A stretch of DNA of 64,000 nucleotides. Source: Aquamicrobium aerolatum DSM 21857. GTDB taxonomy: Bacteria; Pseudomonadota; Alphaproteobacteria; Rhizobiales; Rhizobiaceae. The notes beneath the pieces were generated by a model. That model was not told where the DNA came from. It ran no database searches and worked only from the letters and a program-made list of their open reading frames with translations. The stretch spans positions 186,001 to 250,000 of the forward strand of contig NZ_FORF01000001.1 in the NCBI RefSeq assembly GCF_900113935.1, read 5' to 3'. Positions 36,439 to 46,166 of the stretch are shown here, one piece after another. The position numbers and the translations under genes are program-made. Numbering within the stretch: position 1 is the stretch's first letter; every line of letters starts with the position of its first letter.

Positions 36439-38529
36439 TCAGGCTTTCATCGCTGCAAAGCTGCCGCCGGTTTCCGCCAACGAGCGCAGCAGCGGCGCGG
36501 GGTCGAACACAGCTTTGCCGGTCTTGGCATGCCAGTGGTCGAGCTGCGCGACGATCTTCGACAGACCTTCGAGGTCGGCCCAGAACATCGGTCCGCCCTT
36601 GCCGACGGGGAAGCCATAGCCGTTGATCCAGACAATATCGATGTCGGACGGACGCGCGGCGATCTTCTCTTCCAGAATGCGCGCGCCTTCGTTGACCATC
36701 GGATAGATCGTGCGCTCGATGATCTCCTGATCCGAAATCTCACGGCGCGCGATGCCAAGTTCCTTGGTCTTGTCTTCGATTAGCGCCGCGATTTCCGGGT
36801 CTGGCTTGGGCGTGCGTGAGCCGTTCTCGTAGAGATACATGCCCTTGCCGGTCTTCTGGCCGAACCGGCCCATCTCGCAGACGGCGTCGCCGATGACAGC
36901 GGTCTTGCCGAGCGACTTGCGGTTGCGCCAGCCAATGTCGAGACCAGCCAGGTCCCACATCGCAAACGGCCCCATCACGAAGCCGAAATCGGTGAACACG
37001 CGGTCGATCTGCTCTGGCGAAGCGCCCTCCAGCAGCAGCGCTTCAAGGTCTTCGCCGCGCGCACCAAGCATGCGGTTGCCGACGAAGCCGTGGCAGACGC
37101 CGACGACGACCGGAACCTTGGCGATCTTGCGGCCGAGCTGAAGCGCGGTCAGCACCACGTCAGCAGCGGTTTCCTTGCCGCGCACGATCTCCAGGAGCTT
37201 CATCACATTGGCGGGCGAGAAGAAGTGCAGGCCAATGACGTCCTGTGGACGGCTGGTGTTGGCGGCAATCGCGTCGACGTCGAGATAGGACGTGTTAGTG
37301 GCAAGAATCGCGCCCGGCTTGGCGACAGCTTCGATCTTGGCGAACACGTCCTTCTTCACCGACATTTCCTCGAACACCGCTTCGATGATGAGGTCGCAAT
37401 CGGAAAGGTCGGCATAGTCGGTCGTGCGCGAGAAGCTGGCCATACGCTTGGCCTTGGCCTCTTCGGTCAGCGACCCGCGCGAAACCGAGATGCCATAGTT
37501 CTTTTCGATGGTGGCAAAGCCACGGTCGAGCGCCTCGTCGCTCATCTCCAGAATGGTGACCGGCAATCCGCCGTTGACGAACGCCATGGCAATGCCGCCG
37601 CCCATCGTGCCGGCGCCGATGACGCCGACCTTGGCGATGTTGCGCGGCTGCACGTCCTTGCCGATTCCCGGCACCTTGGCGGCTTCGCGCTCGGCGAAGA
37701 ACAGATGGCGCTGGGCGCGCGACTGGTCACCGGACACCAGCTTGATAAACAGCTCGCGCTCCTTGGCCAGCGCTTCGTCGAAGGGCAGCGTGATGGCGTT
37801 GCGCACCGACTGGGCGCATGCCAGCGGCGCGTCGAGGCCACGCGATTTCTTGGTCGCTTCCTTGGCCGCCGCGTCGAATGCGGCAAGATCATTGCGCGCT
37901 GCTACCAGCTTGTCGTCACGGGCGCTCACCGGGATATGCGGACCACCCTCGGTGGCTTTGCCTTTTGCGAATTTCACGGCTTCTGCCGTGAGGTCACTCT
38001 CGACCACGGCATCGACGACACCGGCAGCCAGTGCCTGCGCCGCACCGATTGGCGTGCCTGAAACGATCATTTTGACGGCGGTTTCCGGGCCGGTCAGGCG
38101 CGGCAGGCGGATCGTGCCGCCGGCGCCCGGCAGCAAGCCGAGCTTTACTTCCGGCAGGCCGACCTTCGCGCCCTTGTCGGCCACGCGGTAGTGGCATGAC
38201 ATTGCCAGTTCGAGCCCGCCGCCAAGCGTGGTGCCGTGAATGGCGGCTACGACAGGCTTGGGCAGGGATTCCAGCAGGCTGCACAGTTCCGGCAGGCTCG
38301 GGCTTGCCAGTGCTTTTTCGGAGCCAAACTCGCTGATATCAGCGCCGGAAACAAAGGTGCGTCCCGCGCAGGCGAGCACGACGCCCTCGACCGAGGCGTC
38401 GTCGCGCGCGGCTTCGATGGCCTTGTAGAGCGGCTGGCGCAGGTGAAAGCTCATGGCATTCACCGGCGGGTTGTCGATCATGATGATCGCAATGCCACCC
38501 TCGTGGGTCACTGTGACGTATTCGCTCAT
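36439..38529 (-). CDS. 3-Hydroxyacyl-CoA dehydrogenase / enoyl-CoA hydratase fusion (FadJ/PimF-like)
   Basis: Bifunctional beta-oxidation enzyme of 696 residues. The N-terminal crotonase domain has the oxyanion-hole loops (ACAGRTFVSGADI and GTTLGGGLELAMSCHYR). The NAD-binding Rossmann motif VGVIGAGTMGGGIAMAF is near residue 305. Further on are the HFFSPANVMKLLEIVRG block and the C-terminal dehydrogenase domain. It hydrates the enoyl-CoA and oxidises the hydroxyacyl-CoA, between the acyl-CoA dehydrogenases and the thiolase encoded just downstream. The length is normal for the FadB/FadJ family. It is 63 bases after pcaD. Confidence 0.94.
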   Translation of the reverse strand: MSEYVTVTHEGGIAIIMIDNPPVNAMSFHLRQPLYKAIEAARDDASVEGVVLACAGRTFVSGADISEFGSEKALASPSLPELCSLLESLPKPVVAAIHGTTLGGGLELAMSCHYRVADKGAKVGLPEVKLGLLPGAGGTIRLPRLTGPETAVKMIVSGTPIGAAQALAAGVVDAVVESDLTAEAVKFAKGKATEGGPHIPVSARDDKLVAARNDLAAFDAAAKEATKKSRGLDAPLACAQSVRNAITLPFDEALAKERELFIKLVSGDQSRAQRHLFFAEREAAKVPGIGKDVQPRNIAKVGVIGAGTMGGGIAMAFVNGGLPVTILEMSDEALDRGFATIEKNYGISVSRGSLTEEAKAKRMASFSRTTDYADLSDCDLIIEAVFEEMSVKKDVFAKIEAVAKPGAILATNTSYLDVDAIAANTSRPQDVIGLHFFSPANVMKLLEIVRGKETAADVVLTALQLGRKIAKVPVVVGVCHGFVGNRMLGARGEDLEALLLEGASPEQIDRVFTDFGFVMGPFAMWDLAGLDIGWRNRKSLGKTAVIGDAVCEMGRFGQKTGKGMYLYENGSRTPKPDPEIAALIEDKTKELGIARREISDQEIIERTIYPMVNEGARILEEKIAARPSDIDIVWINGYGFPVGKGGPMFWADLEGLSKIVAQLDHWHAKTGKAVFDPAPLLRSLAETGGSFAAMKA

Positions 38530-38592
38530 TCTATCAGTCCCTGTTCAACGCCAATGGGAGTTGGCAAATTGGCAAATAAGTTTGCGGCGTGG

Positions 38593-39387
38593 TCAGTGCC
38601 AGCCAGCTTCACTCAGGAAGCTTCCGATCAGCCGCGAGGTTTCCACCGGCTGTTCTACGCAAGGTATGTGGCCGGCATCGCGCACCAGCTCAAATCGCGC
38701 ACCCTTGATGAGTGCCGCCGTCGAGCGCACCAGGTCAGGGGGAGTAGACCCGTCCTGATCTCCAACGATGCATAAAACTGGAATCGTCAGCGCCCGCGTC
38801 GTTTCGGTGTAGTCGGCATCGCGCAAAGCTGCGCAGGTTCCGGCATAGCCGTCGACTGTGGTACGGGTAAGCATCGCCGTGTAGCCGACGAAATCAGCGT
38901 TTTCGGGCACGCGATAGGCGGGCGTGAACCAGCGTTCCATGATCGCATCGCCCATCGACGCAATGCCGTTGGCGGTTACGGCATCAATGCGGGCGTTCCA
39001 CATCTCGGCGGTGCCGATCTTGTGTGCCGTGTCGCACAGCACCAGCACGCGCACGAGGTCTGGCCGCCGGGAGGCCAACCCTTGCGCGATCATGCCGCCG
39101 ACCGAAAGGCCGACGACAGCGGCTGCGTCCACGCCCAGATGGTCGAGCAGTGCAGCCAGATCGTTGACATGATCGTCCATCCGGTACGGTGCGGGCGTCG
39201 CTTCCGAAAGGCCGTGTCCGCGCTTGTCATAAAGGACGACACGGTAACGATCGGTCAGTGAAGCGACGACCTCGTCCCAGATGCGGAAGTCGGTCCCGAG
39301 GGAGTTGGAAAAGACGACGACAGGCCCATCTGCCTTGCCGCGTACGTCGTGGTGCAAAACGACGTCATTTACGCGTGCAAACGCCAT
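38593..39387 (-). CDS. pcaD: 3-Oxoadipate enol-lactonase-like alpha/beta hydrolase
   Basis: Alpha/beta hydrolase of 264 residues. The nucleophile elbow is GLSVGGMIAQGLASRRPD (Ser in GLSVG), with FSNSLGTDFRIWDEVV as the PcaD-type oxyanion region and GDQDGSTPP and AGHIPCVEQP carrying the Asp and His. PcaD hydrolyses beta-ketoadipate enol-lactone to 3-oxoadipate. No other protocatechuate-branch gene is nearby, so the lactonase role is by similarity; another small ester or lactone is possible. ATG 39387 follows GGGGAGGAA. It sits upstream of the beta-oxidation genes on the same strand. Confidence 0.8.
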   Translation of the reverse strand: MAFARVNDVVLHHDVRGKADGPVVVFSNSLGTDFRIWDEVVASLTDRYRVVLYDKRGHGLSEATPAPYRMDDHVNDLAALLDHLGVDAAAVVGLSVGGMIAQGLASRRPDLVRVLVLCDTAHKIGTAEMWNARIDAVTANGIASMGDAIMERWFTPAYRVPENADFVGYTAMLTRTTVDGYAGTCAALRDADYTETTRALTIPVLCIVGDQDGSTPPDLVRSTAALIKGARFELVRDAGHIPCVEQPVETSRLIGSFLSEAGWH

Positions 39388-39466
39388 GGCAGTTCCTCCC
39401 CTTCCTGAAACATACCGGCTAGTATGTTGCAGGTGCGAAGTCGGAGTCAATCACGATGTGACAAAT

Positions 39467-40540
39467 TCAGAACTGTGCGGGGTTGCTCAGGTCGAGTTCG
39501 TCCGGCAAGGGCGCGAAATACGCGTCGACATCGGCATCCGACACGGCTTCCAGCGTCGCCGGCTGCCATTTCGGCGCATTGTCCTTGTCGATGATGACGG
39601 CGCGCACACCTTCATAGAAATCGGTGCCATCGGCGATCCGCGTGACGATGCGATACTCGATGCGCATGCACTCTTCGAAGTCGGCCTTGGCGCCATCCTG
39701 CATCTGGCGTAGGGCGATCTTCAGGCTGGTCGGTGATTTGGCGCGCATCATCGCGGCCTGCTTCTGCGCCCATTCGGCGTGATCGCCAGTTTCGGCGTCA
39801 AGGCGCGCGAGAATTTCTTCCACCGTGTCTGCAGCAAAGCAGCGGTTGATAACATCGAGCACAGCCTGCGTCGGTCCTGCCTGCGGCGTGGTGGCAAAGC
39901 GCGCCAGCGTTTTGTCGGGGTTGCCATCGGCGCACAATGCGTCGAGCACCGCGTCCATATCGGCGGACGCGACCGCATGCGTTGCAATGCCGCCCCACAG
40001 CGCATCGGATTGGCCAAGGCGTGCAGTGGTCAGCGCCAGCCAGGTGCCGACCTTGCCCGGCATGCGCGGCAGGAAATAGGTGCCGCCAACGTCAGGGAAG
40101 AAGCCGATTCCGGTTTCGGGCATCGCAAACATCAGCCGCTCGCCGACGACGCGGTGGCTGCCATGCACGGCCACGCCCGCACCGCCGCCCATCATGATGC
40201 CTTCGATCAGCGCCACATAGGGCTTCGGATATTCCTTGATATAAGTATTGAGGATATATTCCTCGCGGTAGAAGACGCGCATCGCCGGGTCTTTCGCGAT
40301 GCCCCATTCGTGCAATTCGCGGATGTCACCACCAGCGGAGAACGCCTTTTCGCCCGCAGCGCGAATGATGACGAGTTCGACGCTGTCGTCGCTCGCCCAT
40401 GCCACCATCTGCGGGTGCATCAGGCTGACCATCGTGCCGCTCAGCGCGTTCAGCGCCTTCGGACGGTTCAGCGTGATGATCCCGGCGCGACCGCGCTTTT
40501 CAAACAGGATCTCTGGCTCGGCGACAAGGGAATTGGTCAT
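39467..40540 (-). CDS. Enoyl-CoA hydratase/isomerase family, 3-hydroxyisobutyryl-CoA hydrolase-like
   Basis: Crotonase-fold protein of 357 residues, longer than hydratases (about 260) and equal to HIBCH. Signatures are FSAGGDIRELHEWG and GIMMGGGAGVAVHGSHRVVG with the ETGIGFFPDVGGTYFLPRMPG region split as PETGIGFFPDVGG and TYFLPRMPG. HIBCH frees 3-hydroxyisobutyrate from its CoA in valine breakdown, which feeds the propionyl-CoA pathway encoded just upstream. Met at 40540 is chosen over an extension to 40570. The 89-base gap from the mutase gene could hold a promoter. Confidence 0.88.
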   Translation of the reverse strand: MTNSLVAEPEILFEKRGRAGIITLNRPKALNALSGTMVSLMHPQMVAWASDDSVELVIIRAAGEKAFSAGGDIRELHEWGIAKDPAMRVFYREEYILNTYIKEYPKPYVALIEGIMMGGGAGVAVHGSHRVVGERLMFAMPETGIGFFPDVGGTYFLPRMPGKVGTWLALTTARLGQSDALWGGIATHAVASADMDAVLDALCADGNPDKTLARFATTPQAGPTQAVLDVINRCFAADTVEEILARLDAETGDHAEWAQKQAAMMRAKSPTSLKIALRQMQDGAKADFEECMRIEYRIVTRIADGTDFYEGVRAVIIDKDNAPKWQPATLEAVSDADVDAYFAPLPDELDLSNPAQF

Positions 40541-40629
40541 CTTGGGTTCCTCTCGAAATTTACGCGGCACAATAGCCGCTCGGGCCGGACTTGGAAGAGC
40601 AGGCCGAAAGGTGACAGGGCGAGTGGGGC

Positions 40630-42768
40630 CTATTCGTTTCGCCGCTTTCCTTGCATCAGGTCGAGCACCGCGCGTGCCGCGTCGAGGACATTGGTGCCCG
40701 GACCGAAAACAGCGGCAACGCCATTGTCCAGCAGGAATTGGTAATCCTGTCTTGGAACCACACCGCCGACGACGACGATCACCTCCGACGCGCCCCGTGC
40801 CTTCAGGGCTTCGACAAGTTGCGGCGCCAGTGTCTTGTGGCCAGCCGCGAGCGACGACATGCCCACGACGTGAACCTTGCTGGCAACGGCAAGGTCTGCG
40901 GCCTCTTCAGGTGTCTGGAACAGCGGGCCAGCGATCACCTCGAACCCGATGTCGCCGAAGGCTGAGGCGATGATCTTGGCGCCCCGATCATGGCCGTCCT
41001 GACCGAGCTTGGCGACGAGAAGTTTCGGCGTTTCTCCAAGCACCTTGGCGAAATCTTCGAGGCGCTGGGTCAGCGTTTCATATTCCGGCTCACCTGCATA
41101 GGCCGCGCCGTAGACCTTGCGCACGACTTTCGGTACCGCCGCATGATCGCCGAACGCATCACGCAGCGCGTCGGAAATTTCACCCAGCGTGGCGCGCGCG
41201 CGTGCCGCCTCAACAGCCGCTTCAAGGATGTTGCCTTCGCCAGTCTGTGCCACCTTGCGCAGGGCGTCGATGGTGTCCTGCCATTTTTTCGGATCGCGCT
41301 GGCGGCGCATCTTTTCGATGCGGGCGATCTGCGCCTCGCGCACCGCCGCATTGTCGATGTCGAGAATGTCGAGATCGTCTTCCTGCTCGAGCCGGTATTT
41401 GTTGACACCGACAATCACTTCGTCGCCGCGGTCGATGGCGGCCTGCTTGCGGGTTGCGGCCTCCTCGATCAGGCGCTTGGGCAGGCCTTCATTGACCGCC
41501 TTGGTCATGCCGCCCATCGCTTCGACTTCCTCGATCAGCGCCCAGGCCTTTTCGGCGAGTTCATTGGTGAGGTTTTCGACATAGTAGGAGCCCGCCAGTG
41601 GATCGACCACTTTAGTCACACCGGTCTCGTGCTGGAGAATGAGCTGGGTGTTGCGGGCGATACGCGCCGAAAATTCGGTCGGCAGCGCAATCGCCTCGTC
41701 AAGCGCGTTGGTATGCAGCGACTGGGTGCCGCCGAGTGCTGCCGACAGGGCTTCATAGGCAGTGCGAATAACGTTGTTGTACGGATCCTGCTCCTGCAGC
41801 GACACGCCGGAGGTCTGGCAGTGTGTACGCAGCATCAGCGAGCCAGGTTTCTTCGGATTGAACTCCTCCATGATCCGCGTCCACAGAAGACGCGCAGCAC
41901 GCAGCTTGGCGGCTTCCATGAAGAAATTCATGCCGATGGCGAAGAAGAAGGACAGCCGCCCGGCAAACGCATCGACATCGAGGCCTTTTGCCAGCGCGGC
42001 GCGGACATATTCGCGCCCGTCGGCGAGTGTGAATGCCAGTTCCTGAACCAGCGTCGCTCCCGCCTCCTGCATGTGATAGCCGGAGATGGAGATCGAATTG
42101 AACTTCGGCATCTCCTTTGCCGTGTATTCGATGATATCCGCAATGATGCGCATCGAAGGCTCGGGCGGGTAAATATAAGTGTTGCGGACCATGAACTCCT
42201 TGAGGATGTCGTTCTGGATGGTCCCGGACAGTTGCGCGCGCGAGACGCCCTGTTCTTCGCCGGCAACGATGAAGTTGGCGAGGATCGGAATCACCGCGCC
42301 GTTCATCGTCATCGACACGGAAATCTCGCCAAGCGGAATGCCGTCGAACAGGATTTTCATATCCTCGACGGAATCGATCGCGACGCCCGCCTTGCCGACA
42401 TCGCCGACCACCCGCGGATGGTCGCTGTCATAGCCTCGGTGCGTTGCAAGGTCGAACGCCACCGAAACGCCCTGCTGGCCTGCTGCGAGCGCCTTGCGGT
42501 AAAACGCGTTCGACGCCTCGGCGGTCGAGAACCCCGCATATTGGCGGATCGTCCACGGACGGCCCGTATACATCGTGGCGCGCGGGCCGCGCACAAAGGG
42601 CTTGATGCCCGGCAGCGAATCCAAATGTTCGATGCCCTGAAGATCGTCCGCCGTGTAGAGCGGCTTGACCGCAATGCCTTCCGGCGTTTCCCAGGTCAGC
42701 GTATCAGGGTCGCGTTTGACTTCTTTTTCTGCCAGCGCCCGCCATTTGTCGAGATCTGGATTGGTCAT
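40630..42768 (-). CDS. Methylmalonyl-CoA mutase (large subunit, single-polypeptide type)
   Basis: Adenosylcobalamin-dependent mutase of 712 residues that converts (R)-methylmalonyl-CoA to succinyl-CoA. The N-terminal TIM-barrel substrate domain contains [15 protein letters not shown] and [20 protein letters not shown]. The C-terminal cobalamin domain has the lower-ligand histidine H593 in [12 protein letters not shown] and [11 protein letters not shown]. The single-gene length fits the homodimeric enzyme, with no separate small subunit here. ATG 42768 shares its first base with the pccA stop (TGATG), and a GTG one codon earlier is possible. Mutase chaperone and epimerase genes are not in the window. 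Confidence 0.96.
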   Translation of the reverse strand: MTNPDLDKWRALAEKEVKRDPDTLTWETPEGIAVKPLYTADDLQGIEHLDSLPGIKPFVRGPRATMYTGRPWTIRQYAGFSTAEASNAFYRKALAAGQQGVSVAFDLATHRGYDSDHPRVVGDVGKAGVAIDSVEDMKILFDGIPLGEISVSMTMNGAVIPILANFIVAGEEQGVSRAQLSGTIQNDILKEFMVRNTYIYPPEPSMRIIADIIEYTAKEMPKFNSISISGYHMQEAGATLVQELAFTLADGREYVRAALAKGLDVDAFAGRLSFFFAIGMNFFMEAAKLRAARLLWTRIMEEFNPKKPGSLMLRTHCQTSGVSLQEQDPYNNVIRTAYEALSAALGGTQSLHTNALDEAIALPTEFSARIARNTQLILQHETGVTKVVDPLAGSYYVENLTNELAEKAWALIEEVEAMGGMTKAVNEGLPKRLIEEAATRKQAAIDRGDEVIVGVNKYRLEQEDDLDILDIDNAAVREAQIARIEKMRRQRDPKKWQDTIDALRKVAQTGEGNILEAAVEAARARATLGEISDALRDAFGDHAAVPKVVRKVYGAAYAGEPEYETLTQRLEDFAKVLGETPKLLVAKLGQDGHDRGAKIIASAFGDIGFEVIAGPLFQTPEEAADLAVASKVHVVGMSSLAAGHKTLAPQLVEALKARGASEVIVVVGGVVPRQDYQFLLDNGVAAVFGPGTNVLDAARAVLDLMQGKRRNE

Positions 42769-44774
42769 CACTCGAACTCCATGATGAGTTCGTCGACAGC
42801 GAGACTGGAGCCTGGCTCGACCGCCACGCGCTTGACGATCCCGCGGCGCTCGGCGCGCAGCACGTTCTCCATCTTCATGGCCTCGACCGTGGCCAGCGCC
42901 TGACCTTCCTGCACTTCGTCACCTGCATTGACAGCGATGATGGTCACCACGCCGGGCATCGGACACAGCAGCATTTTTGAGGTGTCTGGTGGCAGCTTTT
43001 CAGGCATCAGGCGCGCAAGCTCTGCCGTGCGCGGTGCGCGAACATAGGTCTTTACGTCGATGCCCTGCCAGCGCAGGCAAAGCCAGGAGCCGTTTTGTTG
43101 CACCTTGACGCCAATGCGTCGTCCGCCAACGATGAAATGGGCGTGGCTACGGCCCGGCAACCAGTTGGACGTGATGGACAGCGACGTGTCGTCATCAAAG
43201 CCGACGATTGTCTTGCTGCCGTCCTCCTTTACAGTGACCGTCAGTTCACCCGATCCGTTCAATTTCACCGACCAGTCTCGGCCAACCTTGCGCGGATGGT
43301 TTGCGAGAACGCCGGAAATGAGGACCGCACGTTTCTGGATGCGGTGGTTGATAAAGGCCGCCACCGCTGCCAGCGTGCGCGCCTGCTGGTCGCTTGGCAC
43401 AACGCCACCAAAGCCTTCCGGCCATTCCTCCGCAATGAACGCTGTCGTGATATGGCCGGACTGAAAGCGCGGATGTTCCATGACCGCAGAGAGAAACGGC
43501 AGATTGTGACCGATCCCTTCGACCTCAAAGTCGTCCAGCGCTGCCGACATCGCTTCGACCGCCTTGTCGCGCGTCGGTGCCCAGGTGCACAGCTTCGCGA
43601 TCATCGGATCGTAGTACATTGAGATCTCGCCGCCTTCGAACACGCCAGTGTCGTTGCGGATGATTGAGCCGTCGTCCTGCGTCCCTTCTTCGGGCGGCGC
43701 ATAGCGCGTCAGACGACCGATTGAAGGCAGAAAATTGCGATATGGATCTTCGGCGTAAAGACGGCTTTCAATCGCCCAGCCATTCAGCTTGACGTCATTC
43801 TGCCCGATCTTCAGCTTTTCGCCCGCTGCAACGCGGATCATTTCTTCCACGAGGTCGATGCCGGTGATCAGTTCCGTCACCGGATGCTCGACCTGCAGGC
43901 GCGTGTTCATTTCGAGGAAGTAGAAGTTGCGCTCGCCATCGACGATAAATTCTACTGTCCCAGCGGAGTGATAGCCGACTGCCTTCGACAGCGCGACTGC
44001 CTGCTCACCCATTGCCTTGCGGGTGGCTTCATCGAGGAAGGGCGAGGGCGCTTCTTCGACAACCTTCTGGTTGCGGCGCTGGATCGAGCATTCGCGTTCG
44101 CCGAGATAAAGTACCGTGCCATGCTTGTCGCCGAGCACCTGGATTTCAATGTGACGCGGCTGCGTGACGAATTTTTCGATAAAGATGCGGTCGTCACCGA
44201 AGGACGACTTCGCTTCGTTCTTGGAAGACTGGAAGCCTTCGCGCGCTTCGGCATCGTTCCACGCGATACGCATGCCCTTGCCACCGCCGCCCGCAGACGC
44301 CTTGATCATCACCGGATAGCCGATGGACTTTGAGATGCGGACAGCTTCTTCTGCGTCCTCGATCAGTCCCATGTGGCCGGGGACGGTCGAAACGCCTGCT
44401 TCCGCCGCCAGCTTTTTGGAGGTGATCTTGTCGCCCATCGCTTCGATCGCGCCGACTGGCGGCCCCACAAAGGCAACGCCTTCCTTGTCGAGAGCCTCGG
44501 CAAACTTTGAGTTCTCCGACAGGAAGCCGTAGCCGGGATGCACCGCATCAGCGCCGGTCTGACGGATCGCATCTATGATCTTTTCGATGACAATGTAGGA
44601 CTGGTTCGACGGTGCAGGGCCGATGTGAACGGCTTCGTCTGCCATCTTTACATGCAAGGCGTCGCGGTCTGCGTCCGAATAGACAGCGACCGTAGCGATG
44701 CCAAGCTTCTTGGCGGTCTTGATGACCCGGCAGGCGATTTCACCGCGATTTGCGATCAGGATCTTCTTGAACAT
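42768..44774 (-). CDS. pccA: Propionyl-CoA carboxylase alpha subunit (biotin carboxylase plus biotin carrier)
   Basis: A 668-residue subunit. The N-terminal biotin carboxylase begins [18 protein letters not shown], with the ATP-grasp glycine loop [13 protein letters not shown] and the [13 protein letters not shown] block. The C-terminal biotin carrier has TVEAMKMEN with the biotinyl lysine K634, 35 residues from the end. Together with PccB it makes methylmalonyl-CoA from propionyl-CoA. The stop overlaps the mutase gene start, directly coupling two consecutive steps. An 81-base gap precedes it. Confidence 0.96.
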   Translation of the reverse strand: MFKKILIANRGEIACRVIKTAKKLGIATVAVYSDADRDALHVKMADEAVHIGPAPSNQSYIVIEKIIDAIRQTGADAVHPGYGFLSENSKFAEALDKEGVAFVGPPVGAIEAMGDKITSKKLAAEAGVSTVPGHMGLIEDAEEAVRISKSIGYPVMIKASAGGGGKGMRIAWNDAEAREGFQSSKNEAKSSFGDDRIFIEKFVTQPRHIEIQVLGDKHGTVLYLGERECSIQRRNQKVVEEAPSPFLDEATRKAMGEQAVALSKAVGYHSAGTVEFIVDGERNFYFLEMNTRLQVEHPVTELITGIDLVEEMIRVAAGEKLKIGQNDVKLNGWAIESRLYAEDPYRNFLPSIGRLTRYAPPEEGTQDDGSIIRNDTGVFEGGEISMYYDPMIAKLCTWAPTRDKAVEAMSAALDDFEVEGIGHNLPFLSAVMEHPRFQSGHITTAFIAEEWPEGFGGVVPSDQQARTLAAVAAFINHRIQKRAVLISGVLANHPRKVGRDWSVKLNGSGELTVTVKEDGSKTIVGFDDDTSLSITSNWLPGRSHAHFIVGGRRIGVKVQQNGSWLCLRWQGIDVKTYVRAPRTAELARLMPEKLPPDTSKMLLCPMPGVVTIIAVNAGDEVQEGQALATVEAMKMENVLRAERRGIVKRVAVEPGSSLAVDELIMEFE

Positions 44775-44855
44775 GTCAGACGGTTTTCTCTGTCGGTACG
44801 GCGCAGGCCGGATTGAAGTGAGACGAACGATTTGCAGTGTTCAGCCGGATCATCA

Positions 44856-45233
44856 TCATACCTCCATCACGTCATGAAACGCTTCGGGCATGCTCGTACG
44901 GGCAACGCTTTCATCAATCTGAAGCATCGTGTCGTAGGATGTGGGGTCGAAGTCATCGTCTGCCGGAACCACCTCGCGGCCAAGCAGGTAATTGAGACGT
45001 CCGGCATCAAGATTTCCGCGCTCAAACGGCTCTGCTCCAAAATAGTGCCACAGAGCGTGCAGGAACGCTGCGTCGACCAGATATTCGGGCGAGCCCCGCC
45101 TTGCCTTGCGGGGCAGCGCCTTAATCGGCGTGACGCCCTTGGGGTTCGCCCGACGAATGGTGAATTGATACCCGGTTCCCGGCATCCCAGAAGGAAAGCC
45201 GCGGTGTTTGGTCATGTCCGGCAGTTTAGCCAT
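44856..45233 (-). CDS. Uncharacterised protein within the propionyl-CoA operon
   Basis: A 125-residue soluble protein with no signal peptide or membrane segment. The N terminus is basic (KHRGFPSGMPGTGYQFTIRR) and the middle is helical (YLVDAAFLHALWHYFGAEPF). The C terminus is acidic (VVPADDDFDPTSYDTM). I do not recognise the family. It starts 11 bases after yghU and lies 81 bases before pccA, all on the minus strand, so it is very likely co-transcribed with the carboxylase. A role in carboxylase or mutase assembly or control is conceivable but unsupported by any motif. Confidence 0.7.
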   Translation of the reverse strand: MAKLPDMTKHRGFPSGMPGTGYQFTIRRANPKGVTPIKALPRKARRGSPEYLVDAAFLHALWHYFGAEPFERGNLDAGRLNYLLGREVVPADDDFDPTSYDTMLQIDESVARTSMPEAFHDVMEV

Positions 45234-45244
45234 CAGTGATATCC

Positions 45245-46159
45245 TCAGGCCTTGCCGGTCTTGTCTTGGGTTTTCGTGTCGAAATCCGCAGCATCGTGGC
45301 GTTCGTGCAGTTGGGTTGCGGGGTTGCCTGACGTCTTGTTGACCATCGATCCACGCTTCACGGCTGGGCGGTCGCCGACCTGTTTCGTCCAGCGTTGAAC
45401 ATGCTCGTATTCGTGGGTCGACAGGAATGTGCCTGCGTCTTCATAGGACTGGTTAAGGGCAAGGCGGCCATACCATGGCCAGATCGCCATGTCGGCGATC
45501 GTGTAGTCGCTGCCTGCCATATATTCGTTGTCAGCAAGATGGCGATTCAGCACGTCCATCTGGCGCTTGACCTCCATCGCATAGCGATCGATTGCATACT
45601 GGATCTTCATTGGCGCGTAGGCGAAGAAGTGGCCGAAGCCGCCGCCGAGGAACGGCGCAGACCCCATCTGCCAGAAGAGCCAGTTCATCGTCTCGGTGCG
45701 GGTACGCAGGTTCGTCGGCAGAAAAGCGCCAAACTTCTCCGCGAGATAAACGAGGATCGAGCCGGATTCGAAAACGCGCAGCGGCTCGCCGCCGCCCTTC
45801 GGAGCATGGTCTGCCAGTGCAGGGATTTTCGAGTTCGGATTGATCACGACAAAGCCGGAGCCAAATTGATCGCCGTCGCCGATCTTGATCAGCCACGCGT
45901 CGTATTCGGCGTCTTTATGGCCGGCGGCAAGCAGCTCTTCGAGCATGATCGTCACTTTGACGCCGTTTGGCGTGCCGAGCGAATAAAGTTGAAGCGGATG
46001 TTTGCCGACCGGCAGTTCCTTCTCATGAGTCGGGCCGGAGATCGGACGATTGATGCTGGCAAAAGCACCGCCGTTGGCGTTTTCCGATGTCCAGACCTTC
46101 GCTGGAACGTAGCCTGCAGGCAGGTTGTTTTCAGGTGGAAACTTGGTGTTGTCAGTCAT
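45245..46159 (-). CDS. yghU: Glutathione S-transferase-like disulfide-bond oxidoreductase (YghU family)
   Basis: GST-fold protein of 304 residues. A long N-terminal extension (NNLPAGYVPAKVWTSENANG) precedes the thioredoxin-like half (LYSLGTPNGVKVTIMLEELL) and is characteristic of YghU/YfcG-type Nu-class GSTs. VINPNSKIPALAD and ESGSILVYLAEKFG form the glutathione site. The helical half ends with SDYTIADMAIWPWYG. YghU proteins reduce disulfides and organic hydroperoxides with two bound glutathiones. ATG 46159 is 7 bases after the pccB stop. Its presence between pccB and pccA is unexpected. Confidence 0.9.
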   Translation of the reverse strand: MTDNTKFPPENNLPAGYVPAKVWTSENANGGAFASINRPISGPTHEKELPVGKHPLQLYSLGTPNGVKVTIMLEELLAAGHKDAEYDAWLIKIGDGDQFGSGFVVINPNSKIPALADHAPKGGGEPLRVFESGSILVYLAEKFGAFLPTNLRTRTETMNWLFWQMGSAPFLGGGFGHFFAYAPMKIQYAIDRYAMEVKRQMDVLNRHLADNEYMAGSDYTIADMAIWPWYGRLALNQSYEDAGTFLSTHEYEHVQRWTKQVGDRPAVKRGSMVNKTSGNPATQLHERHDAADFDTKTQDKTGKA

Positions 46160-46166
46160 TTGGGCC

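Noticed and set aside
40990-42903. A 637-codon plus-strand open frame opposite the methylmalonyl-CoA mutase gene
   Set aside because: The mutase frame has intact cobalamin and substrate motifs; the antisense frame has none.
42769-44855. A cobalamin riboswitch near the mutase or pccA
   Set aside because: The 81-base gap before pccA is too short and shows no B12-box sequence, and the mutase start overlaps pccA.
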